From positions 18,356 to 82,355 of the forward strand of contig NZ_FNOV01000014.1 of NCBI RefSeq assembly GCF_900107135.1: a DNA stretch of 64,000 bases. The letters are read 5' to 3'. This document shows, in pieces, positions 1 to 9,717 of this stretch. How positions within the stretch are numbered: the stretch's first letter is position 1; each line of letters begins with the position of its first letter. A model generated the notes under the pieces. It searched no databases and was not told the origin of the DNA. It was given only the letters and a program-made list of their open reading frames with translations. The stretch comes from Hymenobacter psychrophilus (GTDB lineage Bacteria > Bacteroidota > Bacteroidia > Cytophagales > Hymenobacteraceae). The position numbers and the translations under genes are program-made.

Positions 1-192
1 CTGGTAGTAGGCCTGCACCCGGTCATACACGCCGATGGTGGCCGAGCGGGCACTGCCTGCGTCGGCAATAGCCTGACCATCGGGCAACTGCTGCACCGGG
101 GTAGGCTCCAGCAGGTCGTTGCAAGCCGATAAACTCAGAGCTGAAGCCCCCAGCACGGCGGCAAATAGTAAGTGGTAGAGCGAAGATTTCAT
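1..192 (-). CDS. SusD/RagB-like outer-membrane lipoprotein, N-terminal part only
   Basis: Only the first 64 codons are inside the window, so the product is judged from its N terminus and its neighbour. The protein starts with a Lys-Ser n-region and a hydrophobic stretch ending in a lipobox-like LSLSAC with the lipidated Cys at residue 24. It continues with NDLLEPTPVQQL, the kind of sequence seen just after the Cys in SusD/RagB lipoproteins. Proteins of this family sit on the outer membrane as the substrate-binding lid of a SusC channel. The ATG lies 14 bp after the stop of the SusC gene on the same strand, the usual susC-susD order. The substrate cannot be told from this fragment. Confidence 0.8.
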   Translation of the reverse strand, partial: MKSSLYHLLFAAVLGASALSLSACNDLLEPTPVQQLPDGQAIADAGSARSATIGVYDRVQAYYQ

Positions 193-206
193 CTGATGGC
201 AAAGGC

Positions 207-3200
207 TTAGAGTCCAATCGTTACGCCCACCTGGAAGGTGCGCGGCTGGGGCACCGTGGCCCAGTCGAAGTTTTTGGTGTTGCTCACCCCGCTCTGCGAG
301 TTCACCTCGGGGTCGAGGCCGGAGTAGGGCGTGAGGGTGAACAGGTTGGCCGCCTGCACGTACACGCGCAGCGAGTTAAGGCGGGCCTTGCTGGCCACGT
401 CCTTCGGCACGGTGTAGCCGAGCGAGAGGGTGCGCAGGCGCAGAAAGGAGCCGTCCTCCAGATACCGGTCGCTCAGGTTCTGCACCACGCCGCCGTAGTT
501 GTTGGAGGCCGGGTTGGTGGTCAGGCGCGGAATGTCGGTCTGGTCGCCGGGCTGCTGCCAGCGGTCCAGCTGCTCGCGCAGATAGCCAATGTTGCTCTGC
601 GTGCCGCCGTGCACCAGGAAGAAGCGGTTCATGTTCATGATTTTCGCCCCTTGCTCGAAGTTGAGCGTGAAGCCCAGATCCAGCCCTTTATAGGTGACTG
701 AGTTAGTCAGTCCCCCAAAATAGTTGGGCCAGGCGTTGCCCACCAGCTGGCGGTCGGCCACGGTCAGCTGCCCGTCGCCGTTTGCGTCCTCGTATTGAGC
801 GTCGCCGTTTTCGGGGTTCACGCCGGTCTGGTTATAGAGCCAGAACGAGAAGAGTGGAGCCCCTTCTTCCAGTCGGAAAATGTCGCGTGAGCCCGAGGTG
901 ATGGGCGCGGCCAGCTTCTCAATTTTGTTCACGTTGCGGGCCACGTTGGCCGTGGTGCTCCACTGCACAGCGGCGGTGCGCGGCAGCCAGTTGGCCGTCA
1001 CCTGCCCCTCGAAGCCCTTGTTGCTCACGGCCCCGTAGTTCTCCACCACCGAGGCGAAGCCGGTTTTGCGCGGCACCGGCACGTCCAGCAGCAGGCCGGA
1101 GGTGTACTTGTCGTAATAGTTGAACTCCAGCAGCAGGCGGTTCTGCAGCACGGCCGCGTCCAGGCCCACGTTCCACTGGCGGGTGCTTTCCCAGCTCAGC
1201 GCGGGGTTGGCCAGCTGCAGGGGCCGGGTGCCCGGCAAGTCGAGGTAGTTGGCCCCGCCCTGCACCAGCCCGCGGGCAGCAAAGTCGCTGATTCCAGCCT
1301 GGTTGCCGGTTTTGCCCAGGCTACCGCGCAGCTTCAGCTCCTGAAACACGTTCAGGTTGCGGATAAATTCTTCCTCGCCCAGGCGCCAGCCCAGGCCCAC
1401 GGCCGGGAAGTAGCCCCAGCGGTTGTCGGCCCCGAAGCGGGACGAAGCGTCGGCCCGCACGCTCACGTCGGCCGTATAGCGCTGTTTGAAGCTGTAAGTG
1501 GCCTTGCCGAAGAAGGAAAGCAGCCCTGCCTGGGAGCGGGCCGAGGAGCCCGTTTGGGTAGCGGCCGAGGCAATGCTGGTCAAATCGTTGCTCGGAAACT
1601 GCTGGCCGGCCAAGCTGGTGCGCTGGAAGGTGTTTTTCTGGATGGTGTTGCCCACCAACGCCTGCAGCGAGTGGTTTTCGCCGAAATCCACTGAGTAGTT
1701 CAGGGTCTGCTCGTTGAGCAGAGTGATGTCGCGCGAGAGGAAGGAGGTGGCCGTGCCCCGGGGCTGCCCGGCCAGAATGAGCGTGTTGTTGAAGTTGTTC
1801 TCGTACATATCGTTGAAGTCGATGCTCCAACTGCTGCGCAGGGTCAGGTGCTTGCCAAACTGGTACTGTCCGTACACGTTCGAGATGACGCGCGAGCCCA
1901 CCGCATCGTTGTTGAGGTTGTCAATCAGGGCCTGGTGGTTGTCGAAGGAGCCGTACTTGGCGTAGGAGCGGTCGGGATTGTAGACCGGCAGGTTGGTGCG
2001 CGGAAACAGGGCCGAGTTGATGACGCCCACCGGGTTGTTGTCGTTGCTGCTCACGTTGCGGTGGGTGCGCGTGAGGGCCGTGCTGGTGCCGATGCGCAGC
2101 CGGTCCGTGACGGTGTTATCCAGGTTGACGCGCAGACTGAACCGGTCGAAATTGGTGGGCCGGGCAATACTTTGCTGCCGGAAGTATCCCCCGCCCACGT
2201 AGAACTGGGTCTTCTCCGAGCCCCCAGCCGCCGACAGCTCGTAGCTCTGGGTCTGGGCCGTGCGGAACACGTCCGAGAGCCGGTCGTAGGTTTGCTGCTC
2301 CTCGGGCAGGCCGCGCCCCCCCGCGGACACCGGTCGATAGGGCAGCTGCGCGGGGTTTCCGCCGTCGTTGAGGAACCGCTCGTTTTCCAGTTGGGCCAGC
2401 TCTGGGCCGGTTACCAGCTCGTACTGCTTGGGGGCCTTCGACCAGGCGTGGTAGGTGTTGAAGGTAATGCGGGTTTTGTCGCCGGCCTTGCCGCGCTTGG
2501 TGGTAATGAGCACTACCCCGTTGGCCCCCCGCGAGCCGTAAATGGCCGTGGCGTTGGCATCCTTCAGGATTTCGATACTCTCGATGTCCTGCGGATTGAT
2601 ATCGGCCAGCGGGTTGCTGGCCACTTGGTTGCCCAGGCCGGTGGCAATCAGGTTGGTGTTGTTGATGAACACGCCGTCCACTACGTACAGCGGATCGTTG
2701 CTGGCATTTACCGAGTTGCTGCCCCGGATGCGGATAAAAATACCGCCGCCCGGTACGCCCGAGTTGGCCGACACCTGCACGCCCGGGGCTTTGCCCTGCA
2801 GCAGCTGGTCGGGGCTGGCGGCCGGAATATCCTTGAGCGCGTCGCCGCTCACCGAACTAATGGCGCTGGTCAGCGTCTTGCGGTTCTGCTCACTGTAGCC
2901 CGTCACCACTACCTCCGAGAGCTGCTTCACGTCGGCTTTTAGGACTACGCTCACCGCACCGGCCGCGGCGGACACGGTCTGGGTTTCGTAGCCGATAGCA
3001 CTGAGCAGCAGCGTACTGTTGCCGGAAGGCAGGGTCAGGGAGAAGCGCCCGTCGGGGCCGGTGGAGGTGCCGGTGGTAGTACCCTTAATGAGTACCGTCA
3101 CGCCCGGCAGGGGGCTGCGGTCAGCGGCATCCGTGACGATGCCCGTCACGGTTTGGGTGGGGGCGGTCTGGGCCATACTTGGCTGTGCCAGGCTGGCCAC

Positions 3201-3236
3201 GACTGCTGGCAACGCCAGCAGGGTAGAAGATTTCAT
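207..3236 (-). CDS. SusC/RagA family TonB-linked outer-membrane channel
   Basis: 1009 residues, full length for the family. A signal peptide (residues 1-22, cleavage near SMA-Q) is followed by a carboxypeptidase-D regulatory-like domain (about 28-105, with GTTTGTSTGPDGRFSL), the SusC plug signature (about 110-235, including LSEVVVTGY, IRIRGSNSVN, PLYVVDGV and ATAIYGSRGANGVVLITTK), then a TonB beta-barrel ending in a C-terminal beta-signal-like strand (FQVGVTIGL). The family imports oligosaccharides, peptides or other ligands using TonB energy together with a SusD lipoprotein, which begins 14 bp downstream. No catabolic enzymes are visible on this side of the pair, so the ligand is unknown. 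A consensus Bacteroidota promoter lies about 650 bp upstream. Confidence 0.95.
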   Translation of the reverse strand: MKSSTLLALPAVVASLAQPSMAQTAPTQTVTGIVTDAADRSPLPGVTVLIKGTTTGTSTGPDGRFSLTLPSGNSTLLLSAIGYETQTVSAAAGAVSVVLKADVKQLSEVVVTGYSEQNRKTLTSAISSVSGDALKDIPAASPDQLLQGKAPGVQVSANSGVPGGGIFIRIRGSNSVNASNDPLYVVDGVFINNTNLIATGLGNQVASNPLADINPQDIESIEILKDANATAIYGSRGANGVVLITTKRGKAGDKTRITFNTYHAWSKAPKQYELVTGPELAQLENERFLNDGGNPAQLPYRPVSAGGRGLPEEQQTYDRLSDVFRTAQTQSYELSAAGGSEKTQFYVGGGYFRQQSIARPTNFDRFSLRVNLDNTVTDRLRIGTSTALTRTHRNVSSNDNNPVGVINSALFPRTNLPVYNPDRSYAKYGSFDNHQALIDNLNNDAVGSRVISNVYGQYQFGKHLTLRSSWSIDFNDMYENNFNNTLILAGQPRGTATSFLSRDITLLNEQTLNYSVDFGENHSLQALVGNTIQKNTFQRTSLAGQQFPSNDLTSIASAATQTGSSARSQAGLLSFFGKATYSFKQRYTADVSVRADASSRFGADNRWGYFPAVGLGWRLGEEEFIRNLNVFQELKLRGSLGKTGNQAGISDFAARGLVQGGANYLDLPGTRPLQLANPALSWESTRQWNVGLDAAVLQNRLLLEFNYYDKYTSGLLLDVPVPRKTGFASVVENYGAVSNKGFEGQVTANWLPRTAAVQWSTTANVARNVNKIEKLAAPITSGSRDIFRLEEGAPLFSFWLYNQTGVNPENGDAQYEDANGDGQLTVADRQLVGNAWPNYFGGLTNSVTYKGLDLGFTLNFEQGAKIMNMNRFFLVHGGTQSNIGYLREQLDRWQQPGDQTDIPRLTTNPASNNYGGVVQNLSDRYLEDGSFLRLRTLSLGYTVPKDVASKARLNSLRVYVQAANLFTLTPYSGLDPEVNSQSGVSNTKNFDWATVPQPRTFQVGVTIGL

Positions 3237-4474
3237 ATGGGGAAAGGGGAAGGTGTGTCTGGGGATATTGGGCCCTACTGCCGGCTGTTGGCCCCTTTCC
3301 GCCTGCTGCTACCCTGAAAATGCTGCTGGCCCACTGCCCACTCAGTTACCTGTTTCCGGCCCTGCCGCTGCCGCCGAAAGTGGAAAGCGCGGAGTTCAAC
3401 CGTAAAACAGGGGGGCTGCCGTGCTCGCTCCCGCGAAACCGGCTTGATTAGCTACTAATAAAAAGCAGGGGGAACAGCCAGCAAGTGGCAAGGGCAGCAC
3501 TCAGACCTGATAAGGACAGGTGCCGTAACGCCGCAAATCAAGTGCATGAGGCAACCTGAGCGGGGCAAGCGGGGGACCATAACTGGCCCGGTAGCGCGGT
3601 GAGCAGCTACAAAAGTGGTAAGCGGGGGAAGGGTGTTACGCCCTAGCAGTCCCGGCCTACCGTCGGCATACAGACGGGGCCGCGCATCATGCCATAACAT
3701 CCAAGCTGTACAGCCAGACTGATATGGATACTAGCGGGAATGCGGGTGAAGGAGTTCACGGCGTTCTTGTTTTTATATGGTCAGGACTTGGCACCGTTCC
3801 GGAGTTTCCGGGGGTTGTCGGCGGTTCATAGAGCCTGTCTCTCCGCGCCTCTTTATAAAAACAATCCTTTGTGGGGGAAAGAATTGGTGCTGCAAATGTA
3901 CGAGCGGATTTTTTTAAGATCCAAATTAATTATTTTTGAGGGGGCTTAAAGCAGCCGTAGCGAGCCCGGAAGAAGAGCTTCAGGACGCCATCGGAGACAG
4001 TGAAAATCGTTCAACTCAAGATCCTGATACCTGCACATCCGACCAGCGTTTCCATATGTGCCGCCCACCCAGAAATACTGCACTTGCGGTCTTTTTTTCG
4101 CCTTTTTAGCTTCTCTTCAGCCGCTTTCTTGCCCAGAAAACGGCTGAAGAAATACTAGTGTTGTTACTCCTCAATTCCCTGACTTCATCGCGTGACGGTG
4201 GCCACCGGGCCACCTCTTTAGGATGTATAAAAGATTGATCCAAAAGTTAAACGGGCGGGGCCTCTCAGGTTTTTTTTGAGGCTAATGGTCTCCGTTTCGG
4301 CCGCTTTCATACGAAACAGCGCCAGTGATTTTTCAGCATATAAGGGAGTAGCGCGAAACGCTGATTTGCGGATCGGTAAACGATGCCTGGGACCTGACAT
4401 TAGAAGGAGAAAATAGGAAAAACACCGCGCAGGTCGTAGCGCAAATAGTATAGCTGGCGCCAGAGGACGGATTA
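3237..4474. other. Intergenic region, no convincing gene
   Basis: More than 1.2 kb with only short open frames of unnatural composition on both strands. It holds the promoter at 3893-3925 and one inverted repeat at 4114-4150 with 10-bp arms (TCTTCAGCCG/CGGCTGAAGA). The stretch around 3840-3950 is clearly AT-richer than its surroundings. Nothing else is recognised. Confidence 0.5.
3893..3925 (-). promoter_or_regulatory. Bacteroidota-type promoter (TTTG-N21-TACATTTG)
   Basis: Read on the minus strand, a -33 TTTG (3922-3925) is followed after 21 bp by TACATTTG (3893-3900), which fits the TAnnTTTG -7 consensus of the Bacteroidota housekeeping sigma factor. It points toward the SusC gene that starts at 3236, implying a leader of about 650 nt with no convincing gene in it. 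It could instead drive an unrecognised short transcript. Confidence 0.55.
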
Positions 4475-5540
4475 ATAGGACTTACGCACTTGGTGATATC
4501 CTGAGTCAAAACCCTGCCCGATGGTTACCCAAGCTACCTAATATCGAGCATTTGCTTAGCACACCGCGCAACTACACCTGCACGCACCTAGCCGAGCATC
4601 TGGCCGATGTCAGCCACGACTAGGTGAACCGGTTTTTGCGCACCAGCCACTTGCCGGCCCACCAGTTGCGGGAGTTGGTGCGGCCGCTACTCAACGACTC
4701 GCCCGAAGCCTTCCTGCTCGTCGACGACAGTGTACAGGACAAGCGCTATTCCCGTTTTATCGATGTGGCCAAACGCCAGTACTCGGGCGCCGTGCACGGC
4801 ATGGTCACCGGCATCGGCCTGGTCAACCTGGTGCATAATAATGGCCAGGCCGGTGATTTTCTGCCCCTCGATTATCGGGTCTATGCCCCCCAGGACGACC
4901 TGCAGACCAAGAATGATACTTTCTGGCCATGTTCGGCCAGGTAGTGGCCGAGGGCACAATTCAGGCGCGCACCTTCTTGTTCGATTGCTGGTACGCCGGC
5001 AGCACCACCCTCAAGCGCATTCACCGCGCCGGCTGAATCTTTTTTACCAACCTCAAAAGCAACCGGCGCGTGAGCGTGCGCAAAGAAACGGGCTATCAGG
5101 CCCTGGACACGCTTGAGCCCCGGCACGGGGCTGGAGCGCGGGGGTAGAAGTGCGGTTGAAAGAAGTGCCTTTTGCCGTCAAACTCTTCAAGCTGGTGGCC
5201 ACGAACGGCGACGTTGAATGGGTGATTTCCAACCACCTGGCCGCTCATTTGAGCCGGGAAATGGTTATTGAGGCCGTACAGGTGCGCTGGCAGGTGGAGG
5301 AGTTTCACCGCAGCTTCAAGCAGTTGACTGAGGCCGAGAAGTGCCAGTGCCGCAAGAGCCAGGCCCAGCGCAACCACTTCGCCTGTTGCTATCTGGCCTG
5401 GGTGTCCTTGCGCCAGTTTGCCCGGCATGCCACCCAAACCATGTAGCAGGCCCAGCAGCAGCAATAGGCCCCTTACTTGCGCCAGCTACTGGCTAAACCC
5501 CTCATTCCCGCACTGCTGCCACCAACTGCGTAAGTCCTAT
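4475..5540 (+). mobile_element. Inactive IS701-like insertion sequence with terminal inverted repeats
   Basis: A 1066-bp unit bounded by matching inverted ends. The left end reads ATAGGACTTACGCACTTGGT from 4475; the right end, on the opposite strand from 5540, reads ATAGGACTTACGCAGTTGGT, with one mismatch in 20. The interior encodes a decayed DDE transposase on the plus strand. No clear target-site duplication could be picked out in the flanks. It lies between the SusC leader region and the phosphodiester operon, reading toward the latter's 3' end. Confidence 0.75.
4510..5445 (+). pseudogene. Broken IS701-like DDE transposase
   Basis: Several reading frames must be joined to follow one protein. 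An N-terminal piece with AEHLADVSHD is interrupted by TAG at 4621. The central piece (4624-4944) contains LLVDDSVQDKRYSRFID and QYSGAVHGMVTGIGLVN, which look like the first catalytic-Asp region of IS701/IS4-type transposases. A frameshift near 4920 leads to a segment with FLFDCWYAGSTTLKRIHR, then further stops, and the C-terminal piece (5150-5446) carries VQVRWQVEEFHRSFKQL, a plausible catalytic-Glu region. At least three lesions make it non-functional. The family assignment is from motif memory, without a database comparison. Confidence 0.75.
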
Positions 5541-5659
5541 ACCAGTGACCTCCCGCCACAACACCAACGTAATGGCTTGGCGGGCTGAAACCGCTACCCG
5601 ATGTTGCTACTCGAAAACCACATGACAATAGCCAGTGAGGCCGGCGGAATAAGTGGCTA

Positions 5660-6571
5660 TTAAGGTCTGGAGCGTCGATGCTCAGGCCAGTGATTGGGTA
5701 AGGTGATAAACAAGTCCGGGTAATCAGTGATGATGCCGTCCACGCGCAACTGCATCAGCTGTTCGATAGCAGCAGCAGAATTTACGGTCCAGGCAATCAC
5801 CTGAATGTCATTCTTATGGCAAGCCGCCACGAGTGCGGCGGTTACCAGCCGGTAAGCAGGGCTATAGATGCTGGGCCGGAAGCTAAGGCGGTGCAGGTTG
5901 GCGTCAAGCCCGAGCAGATTTTCCACCAGAAGCGCCGTGCGCCATGTTGGCTCAGCTTTATGCACCAGCTCCAGCGTACGCGGGTCGAAGGATTGAACGG
6001 TGACGCGGCCTGCAATGCCCTTGGCGCGTACCACGGCCAGCAGCAGGTCCACAAACGGTTCGGGCGCCGGATGCAGGGTACCGTCGCCGGCCGGAGTAGT
6101 TTTGGTTTCGATATTGTAGTGCGGCGCGGGCAGCTTTTTCAGGCGGGCGTAGGCTTCTGCTGAGTCGATGACCTCGGTCAGGAGCGGCTTATAGGTGCGT
6201 AGTTTCTGCTGCCTCGGGAACTTGGCATACAACTTACTGCCCACATCGTAACGCCTGATTTCGGCGTAGGGCAGATCGTAGAGGCGGTGTTGCTGTTCCT
6301 CGGTTTTGGCAATCGGCTGGCCGTTGGGCATCAGCACGAAGTCGGCGTTTAAAAACGGGTCGTGGGAGAGCATGAGCTGATTGTCTTGGCTGACCAGCAC
6401 ATCCATTTCCAGCGTGGTTACGCCCAGATCCTGCGCTTTGCGCATGGCCGGAATGGTATTTTCGGGCATCAGGCCGCGGCAACCCCGGTGCCCCTGGCGG
6501 TCGAGCGGCGCGGTCTGGGCGGTGGCGGTGAAGGTGCCAAACAGAAAGAGAAACAGCGGTAGAAACTTCAT
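5660..6571 (-). CDS. Secreted glycerophosphodiester phosphodiesterase (GDPD family)
   Basis: 303 residues from the ATG at 6571, chosen because it begins directly with a signal peptide (MKFLPLFLFLFGTFTATAQ); an upstream in-frame ATG would add nine residues ahead of it. The GDPD TIM-barrel signature is clear: QGHRGCRGLMPENT near residue 26 (catalytic His and the E-N-T metal-binding loop), LEMDVLVSQDNQLMLSHDP near 60, and VIAWTVNSAAAIEQLM with DGIITDYPDL at the end. The family splits glycerophosphodiesters (deacylated phospholipids) into an alcohol and glycerol-3-phosphate, here presumably in the periplasm. It is the last gene of a minus-strand run with a calcineurin-like phosphoesterase, SusD and SusC, which suggests the imported ligand carries phosphodiester bonds. 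Confidence 0.9.
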   Translation of the reverse strand: MKFLPLFLFLFGTFTATAQTAPLDRQGHRGCRGLMPENTIPAMRKAQDLGVTTLEMDVLVSQDNQLMLSHDPFLNADFVLMPNGQPIAKTEEQQHRLYDLPYAEIRRYDVGSKLYAKFPRQQKLRTYKPLLTEVIDSAEAYARLKKLPAPHYNIETKTTPAGDGTLHPAPEPFVDLLLAVVRAKGIAGRVTVQSFDPRTLELVHKAEPTWRTALLVENLLGLDANLHRLSFRPSIYSPAYRLVTAALVAACHKNDIQVIAWTVNSAAAIEQLMQLRVDGIITDYPDLFITLPNHWPEHRRSRP

Positions 6572-6657
6572 TATCGGGCGTAAGCAGACAGATGGCAAAA
6601 CTCCGCAGCCCAGGGCAACGGCCCCGAACTACGGAGCGAAGGCCGCGGGAGAACTGT

Positions 6658-8163
6658 TTACGCGCTCAGCGTGTCGGTGTACACCTGCCCGAACCGGTCA
6701 GTGACTTCCACCCGAATCTGCCGCGCCTGCGCCGATACGTTGGCCACGAACAAATGCTCGGTGAGGGTCGGCTCTACCCACTTGTGCTTGGTGGGCAGCG
6801 CCGGCCCCGCGTGCAGTTGCACCGACAGCGGATCGAGGCCGGTATACTGGCGCATGGCGCCCTTACGTACGCCGTCCTCAAACCAGGCTACTTGCCAGGT
6901 GGGGTCCCAGTTCCAGACGTTCACGACCAGCGCCTCGGGGCGGTCTGGCAGGCTGCCTTTGGGGTAGACGCGGAACTGGTGGCTGCGTTCCTGGCCGATG
7001 GCCTTGTAGTACCATTTTAGCTCGGATCCGTGCACTTCATAAACGCCGTAGCCGCCGGGCGTACCATCGGTGCAGATGGGACCGGTCCACCACGCGCCGC
7101 ATACCGTGCCGTGCACGTGTTCGGTCACATTGTCGGCGGTTTGCAGCACCTCGTTGAAATGGGTGTGGCCCGACATAATGTGGGCTCGATAGGGCTTCAG
7201 CAGCCGGTACAGCTCGTGGCGGTTGGCTACTACGCCGCCCATGGGTTCTTCCTTCTCTTTGTTGCGCAGGTGCTGCCGGGTGTAGGGCGGAATGTGCAAA
7301 CTCACTACCACCGTCGTGCCGGCTTTCACGTGGGCCAGATCCTGCTCCAGCCACGCCAGTTGCCGCTCGGTGAGGTACCCAATATACTTCTTGGGCGGGC
7401 CGATGAAAAACACGTCATCCAGCACCACATAGTGAATTTCGCCCCGATTGAACGAGTAGTACGTGGGGCCGAACAGCTGCTTGAACGTGTCGGACGAGTG
7501 CTCATCGGTGCGGGCCGTCAGGTCCATGTCGTGGTTGCCGATTACCTGGAAGAACGGGATGCCGGTGCTGGCTACCCCCTGCTTGTAGTCTTCGAAGAGT
7601 TCGAATCGGTCCCACACCAAATCCCCGCACCCGATGCCGTGAAACAGCGTGTTCGGACCGTAGCTGGCTATCAGCTTTTGGGTATCGGGTACGGCTGTGG
7701 CCTTGAACTCGGCGGCATCGGCTTTGGAAATCATCTGCGGATCGGCCCACACAATAAAGTTGTGCTGAGTATCATCCTGGCGGAGCTTGCGCAGCTCGAA
7801 ATCGGCCCTGAAGCGCCCCTTCACCGGCTCTTTGCGGCGGTAGAAGCGCGTTACGCCCTGCTCGTGCGCAAACTCGTAGCCACGCGGTACCGATAGGAAT
7901 ACGAACTCAGTGGCGCCGCTGCTGTCCAATTCGTACTGCCCCCTGGCATCCGTGAGCGTGACGCCAATGCCGTCTGAAACGGCCACGCCGGCAATGCCCT
8001 GGCCTCCTGCCTGCACCTTGCCGCTGAGCGTAACCACAGTAGTTTCCAGGCTGGCCGCCGTGGCCACTGCCTTCGGCCGGGCCAGTCCTAGGTTCACGTC
8101 CAGCGTTATACCCAGGCCCGCCAGGCCGATGGATTTGAGAAAGGTTCTGCGTTGTTGCGACAT
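6658..8163 (-). CDS. Tat-exported calcineurin-like phosphoesterase
   Basis: 501 residues from the ATG at 8163, which places a twin-arginine signal (QQRRTFLKSIGLAG) at the N terminus; an upstream ATG would bury it. An N-terminal beta-sandwich region (about 35-125, with GIAGVAVSDGIGVTLTDARG) resembles the metallophosphoesterase N-terminal domain. The metal-binding motifs of the calcineurin fold follow: a variant first motif WADPQM near 138 (the usual D-x-H is D-P-Q), GDLVWD near 175, GNHDMD near 208, SLHIPP near 285 and GHTHFN near 331. A C-terminal beta domain ends the protein. Family members hydrolyse phosphomonoesters or phosphodiesters. It lies between SusD (upstream) and a GDPD (downstream), so a role in extracytoplasmic phosphate-ester breakdown is inferred. 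Confidence 0.88.
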   Translation of the reverse strand: MSQQRRTFLKSIGLAGLGITLDVNLGLARPKAVATAASLETTVVTLSGKVQAGGQGIAGVAVSDGIGVTLTDARGQYELDSSGATEFVFLSVPRGYEFAHEQGVTRFYRRKEPVKGRFRADFELRKLRQDDTQHNFIVWADPQMISKADAAEFKATAVPDTQKLIASYGPNTLFHGIGCGDLVWDRFELFEDYKQGVASTGIPFFQVIGNHDMDLTARTDEHSSDTFKQLFGPTYYSFNRGEIHYVVLDDVFFIGPPKKYIGYLTERQLAWLEQDLAHVKAGTTVVVSLHIPPYTRQHLRNKEKEEPMGGVVANRHELYRLLKPYRAHIMSGHTHFNEVLQTADNVTEHVHGTVCGAWWTGPICTDGTPGGYGVYEVHGSELKWYYKAIGQERSHQFRVYPKGSLPDRPEALVVNVWNWDPTWQVAWFEDGVRKGAMRQYTGLDPLSVQLHAGPALPTKHKWVEPTLTEHLFVANVSAQARQIRVEVTDRFGQVYTDTLSA

Positions 8164-8232
8164 TATGCGAGTGTCGATTAAGCGGGTTTCAATTAAACAG
8201 AATAGCAAATGCCTTTAGAGGGAGCCGTTACG

Positions 8233-9675
8233 CTACTTTTCCCACCATACTTTGGTGTTCACGTCGTCGGTACCCATGGCCTGCACGGCGGCGCGGTAGT
8301 TGGTGCCGTTGTTGGTTTGCACCACTAGCGGGTATTTAAAGCGCGTCGGCATCACGCCACCGTTCTGCAAATCCTGGCCGCGCGGCAGCACCGGCAGCCC
8401 GGTGCGGCGGTACTCAAACCACTGCTGGTAGTCGTTGAAGTACAGCGCGTAATACTTCTGGAGCATGATGCGTGCCAGCGTCCCATCGTAGGCCGCGGCG
8501 GCGTTCTGGAAATAAGTGGCTGGCAGCACGGCCCCCCATTGCTCGACGGCGGCGCGCACGCCCTGCTCGTAGTGCGTGCGGGCGTCAGCGGTGGTGTAGC
8601 CTTTCTGCGCGGCCTCCGCCTTAATAAATTCTACTTCGGCGTAGCTCATCAGCACCGACGGCATGGGAGCGGCTACCGTGGCCGAAACCAGGGCAATGTT
8701 GAGGTTGGACGGCAGGTACTGAAACTGCGCATCGCTGCCACCGTAGGCGCTTGAAATGCCGCGGTAACCAATAGTAGTGCTGCCGTTCGAGGTGCGGGCC
8801 AGCGTGTTGAACTTGGGCAGGCGCGGATCGGTCCAGGTGTTCAGGTTGTCGATGAAAAACGAAGCGGCGGCCCGGAACGTGGTGAAGTCGATGGCGCGGC
8901 CCCAGGGCGAAATATTGGGGGTTACGCCCGTGATTTTCAGGACGGCCGCTTCGCTGTTCTGGGTGAACACCGGGTACTTCGTGGGGTCGTTGATCATGGC
9001 CGCCAGCCGGGTGGCGGTGTTCATCTCGGGGCGTTTGGAAACGCGCAGCAACAGGCGCATCCGCAGCGAGTTGCAGAACCGCCGCCAGCTGGGCACGCTG
9101 TTGTTGTAGAGTAGGTCGCTGCCGTAGCCCATGGCTTTATTGGCATCGAAGAGGCTATTGGCACGGTCCAAGTCGTCGAGCAACTGGGTGTACACCTGCT
9201 GCTGCGAATCGAAAATCGGGTAGAGAATCCCTTCCTCGGCGCGGCTGGCTTCGGTCATGGGCACATCGCCGAAGCAGTCGCTGAGGTTGGCGTACACCCA
9301 GGCGTTCAAAGTCAGTGCTACGGCTTCGTAGTTGGCATCCTGGGCAGCCACAGCAGCAGTGCGCATCTCCCGGATGTTGGCCAGCCAGCGGTAGTATGTG
9401 GTCCAGGTGGAGTTGCCGGCGCTTTCGCTCACCAGGTAACGGTGCACCCCGCCCGACACACTTGGGAACGGCAAGGCCACCTGCATGATATCAAAGGTGA
9501 AACCATCTGCGCGGCTGGTGTTAAAGGCCGCCACCTCATACACGATGGGGTTGAGCAGCGTGCCCGGGCTGATCTTTTCGATGCGGTTGGGGTCGGTGTT
9601 CAACTCCTCAAACCCATCGGTACACGACACTACGCCACCACTCAGGGCCAGCAGCAGGGTTACATATTTTTTCAT
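8233..9675 (-). CDS. SusD-like outer-membrane lipoprotein
   Basis: 480 residues from the ATG at 9675; a frame extension upstream would need a TTG start. The N terminus (MKKYVTLLLALSGGVVSC) is a lipoprotein signal with the lipid Cys at residue 18. It is followed by DGFEELNTDPNRIEKISPGTLL, typical of the SusD-like subgroup that carries an FxxLNxDPN motif. The rest is alpha-helical TPR-like sequence (for example AEVEFIKAEAAQKGY and YYALYFNDYQQWFEYRRTGLP), also characteristic of the family. It should cap the SusC channel encoded 43 bp upstream. Its position ahead of two phosphodiesterases suggests that it binds a phosphate-containing ligand such as a glycerophosphodiester or phospholipid head group, which is inference. 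Confidence 0.93.
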   Translation of the reverse strand: MKKYVTLLLALSGGVVSCTDGFEELNTDPNRIEKISPGTLLNPIVYEVAAFNTSRADGFTFDIMQVALPFPSVSGGVHRYLVSESAGNSTWTTYYRWLANIREMRTAAVAAQDANYEAVALTLNAWVYANLSDCFGDVPMTEASRAEEGILYPIFDSQQQVYTQLLDDLDRANSLFDANKAMGYGSDLLYNNSVPSWRRFCNSLRMRLLLRVSKRPEMNTATRLAAMINDPTKYPVFTQNSEAAVLKITGVTPNISPWGRAIDFTTFRAAASFFIDNLNTWTDPRLPKFNTLARTSNGSTTIGYRGISSAYGGSDAQFQYLPSNLNIALVSATVAAPMPSVLMSYAEVEFIKAEAAQKGYTTADARTHYEQGVRAAVEQWGAVLPATYFQNAAAAYDGTLARIMLQKYYALYFNDYQQWFEYRRTGLPVLPRGQDLQNGGVMPTRFKYPLVVQTNNGTNYRAAVQAMGTDDVNTKVWWEK

Positions 9676-9717
9676 TGCAAACAAGGAAGGGGAAGCGAGG
9701 AGCCAGGAGGTGACTGT

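Noticed and set aside
3740..3949. A 69-codon plus-strand frame upstream of the SusC gene
   Set aside because: It spans the consensus promoter of the opposite strand, has no recognisable content and crosses an AT-rich non-coding stretch.
4231..4260. A short match (ATCCAAAAGTTAAAC) resembling part of the miniature element arm
   Set aside because: The similarity is limited to about a dozen AT-rich bases and does not extend, so it was not counted as another copy.
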